In this document: positions 62,670-64,000 of the stretch, one piece after another | Layout of the letters: every line of letters begins with the position of its first letter | Numbering within the stretch: position 1 is the stretch's first letter | Assembly (NCBI GenBank): GCA_037044905.1 | Contig: JBAOKB010000079.1 | Location: 1 to 64,000, forward strand | DNA: 64,000 nt | Source of the DNA: Hortaea werneckii | Lineage: Eukaryota > Ascomycota > Dothideomycetes > Mycosphaerellales > Teratosphaeriaceae | Reading direction: 5' to 3' | Program-made: the position numbers and the translations under genes | Notes under the pieces: generated by a model | Told to the model about the DNA's origin: nothing | Databases searched by the model: none | Seen by the model: the letters and a program-made list of their open reading frames with translations, nothing else

Positions 62670-64000
62670 ACATTATCGAAGCTCCTACAGCATTAGCAGC
62701 ACCGGTATTCCGTACCAAATGCATTGTCAATGGACACGCAACACAAGCTATAATCGATTCCGGAGCTAGCGGAAACTTTATATCGACCAGCTTTGTCTAG
62801 CGAAACGGGATCGCTACCCGACGAAAGAAAGACGGCGGATACGAATTGATGGTCGCAGATGGATCATCTCTATCCGAAGTGGACAGCGAAACAATGCCGC
62901 TAGTCCTAGCTATCCAACAGCACCACGAGACTGTTAGCCTAGATATCGTTGACATGGCTAGTCACGACATCGTGATGGGGACACCTTGGTTGGAAAAGCA
63001 CAACCCTCTGATAGATTGGAGGAAAAGAGTACTCAAGTTTGAGCGATGCGGTTGCGTTACCGACATCCACCCTACGCATCGACAGCGTGCGATGGTAGAT
63101 GAGGAAAGACAGTTCTGTGAATTAGAACGTCAACCGATAACATACTCCGATAGAAACGGCAAGGAGATGGTCTCCACAGACACTAAGCTAGCCCAGCCAG
63201 GTTATAAGGTGAGAGATAAAGGGAGAACTAACGCACCTCTAGAGATCCCTAAAGAGTTTAAGATATGGAAACCGCTCTTCCAGGAAGAGGAAGGATTAGC
63301 CGCCTTACCTAGACATTAACCATGGGATCACCGAATACAACTTCAGCCCGGCAAAGATCCACTATGGGGGCCACTATACAGGTTATCCGAAAAAGAGCTC
63401 GAAGAGCAACGACGATGGCTAAAAGAGAAGAGCGACAAGGGATGGATAGAGAAATCCCAATCGCTAGCCGCTTCACTAGCAATGTTCGTTCCAAAGAAAG
63501 GAGGAAAACTACGAATGGTAATCGACTATCGACGACTCAACGAAGTCACGGTCAAAAACCGATATCCACTACCCAACATCGAAGAAATGCAGGATCGACT
63601 TACCGGAGCAAACTGGTACTTAAAGATCGATCTACGAGACGCATTCTACGCAGTACGAATGGCTAAGGGAGAAGAATGGAAGACAGCTTTTAGGACACGC
63701 TACGGACTCTACCAATTTCGAGTCATGCCAATGGGACTTACGAACGCCCTAGCGACATGTTAGCAGCTCGTTAATGATGTACTACGAGACTTACTGGACA
63801 TCACCGTTATAGCATACGTCGACGACATCTTAATCTTTACCCGAGGAAGCCGAGAACAACATACTAAAGACGTACAAGCAGTGCTAGAACGACTTAGCAC
63901 AGTGGACTTTAAGACCGTACCCGAGAAATGTGAATTCTACAGGAAGGAAATCGAATTCCTAGGATTCATCATTAGCACTACTAGAATCAAGATGGACCCG
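62620..64000 (+). pseudogene. E3 pol, disrupted by RIP and cut by the window end
   Basis: Contains the protease region, interrupted by TAG, and the start of reverse transcriptase (MFVPKKGGKLRMVIDYRRL at 63482; YVDDILIF intact near 63816). The frame-shift heptamer AAAAAAC is retained near 62623. The start is approximate. Confidence 0.85.

Larger units (their letters stand above)
60213..64000 (+). mobile_element. E3: RIP-damaged Ty3/gypsy element, inverted relative to E1, cut by the window end
   Basis: The LTR at 60213-60614 and the internal region mirror E1 about a centre near 56476: positions x in E1 and about 112952-x in E3 correspond. Many RIP-type changes are shared with E1 and some are private. 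The other LTR lies beyond the window. Confidence 0.93.

Overview
The window is nuclear DNA of a filamentous ascomycete (Pezizomycotina). Genes carry short introns of about 48-90 bases with canonical GT..AG ends. Conserved single-copy fungal genes are mixed with secreted enzymes of plant-associated fungi (a CBM1 protein, a GMC oxidoreductase). A flavodoxin-fold protein of the Alt a 7 / Cla h 7 type and the repeat style suggest a dothideomycete, but this placement is an inference from gene style only.

Bases 1 to about 45,380 are gene-rich host DNA. In order: a CDP-alcohol phosphotransferase (-), the ribosome-associated Hsp70 Ssb (-, 8 exons), a G-patch/DUF4187 protein (-), an NAD(P)H:quinone oxidoreductase (+), RFC2 (-), a DUF1746 (Dsc4-like) membrane protein (+), a small secreted protein (+), an S9 peptidase interrupted by one stop codon (+), a secreted GMC oxidoreductase (+), a Cdc1/Ted1-type metallophosphoesterase (-), a secreted degenerate Hsp70-fold protein (+), the Yth1/CPSF30 zinc-finger protein (-), a CUE-CCCH-Smr protein (+), DNA topoisomerase I (-), the mitochondrial ATP synthase gamma subunit (+), a Zn2Cys6 transcription factor (+), an Lcl3-type nuclease (+), a CBM1 plus barwin/GH45-like secreted protein (+), a metallo-beta-lactamase-fold hydrolase (-) and a Thr/Val-rich secreted protein (-). 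Most are housekeeping functions (translation, replication, mRNA 3' processing, mRNA surveillance, lipid and GPI metabolism, respiration) and no metabolic cluster is evident.

Bases 45,380-64,000 are a nested transposon block. The oldest layer is a Tc1/mariner transposase gene damaged by RIP (repeat-induced C-to-T mutation). A solo LTR inserted into it with target duplication CAACG. Two RIP-damaged Ty3/gypsy chromodomain elements lie in opposite orientation (E1, 45942-52739, minus; E3, 60213 to the window end, plus). Between them is a young, intact element of the same family (E2, 53231-59981, minus) with apparently identical 400-base LTRs and target duplication AGTCG. The target duplications and the two separated halves of the mariner gene and of the old LTR show that the DNA between E1 and E3 is inverted relative to its original order, as expected from recombination between inverted E1 and E3.

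The observations most worth a second look are: a UGA-CUA stop codon in the quinone oxidoreductase followed by 72 in-frame codons ending in a CaaX prenylation box; the transposon-mediated inversion; an AAAAAAC -1 frameshift site joining gag and pol in E2; and an antisense Zn2Cys6 ORF next to the 3' LTR that differs between LTR subfamilies.
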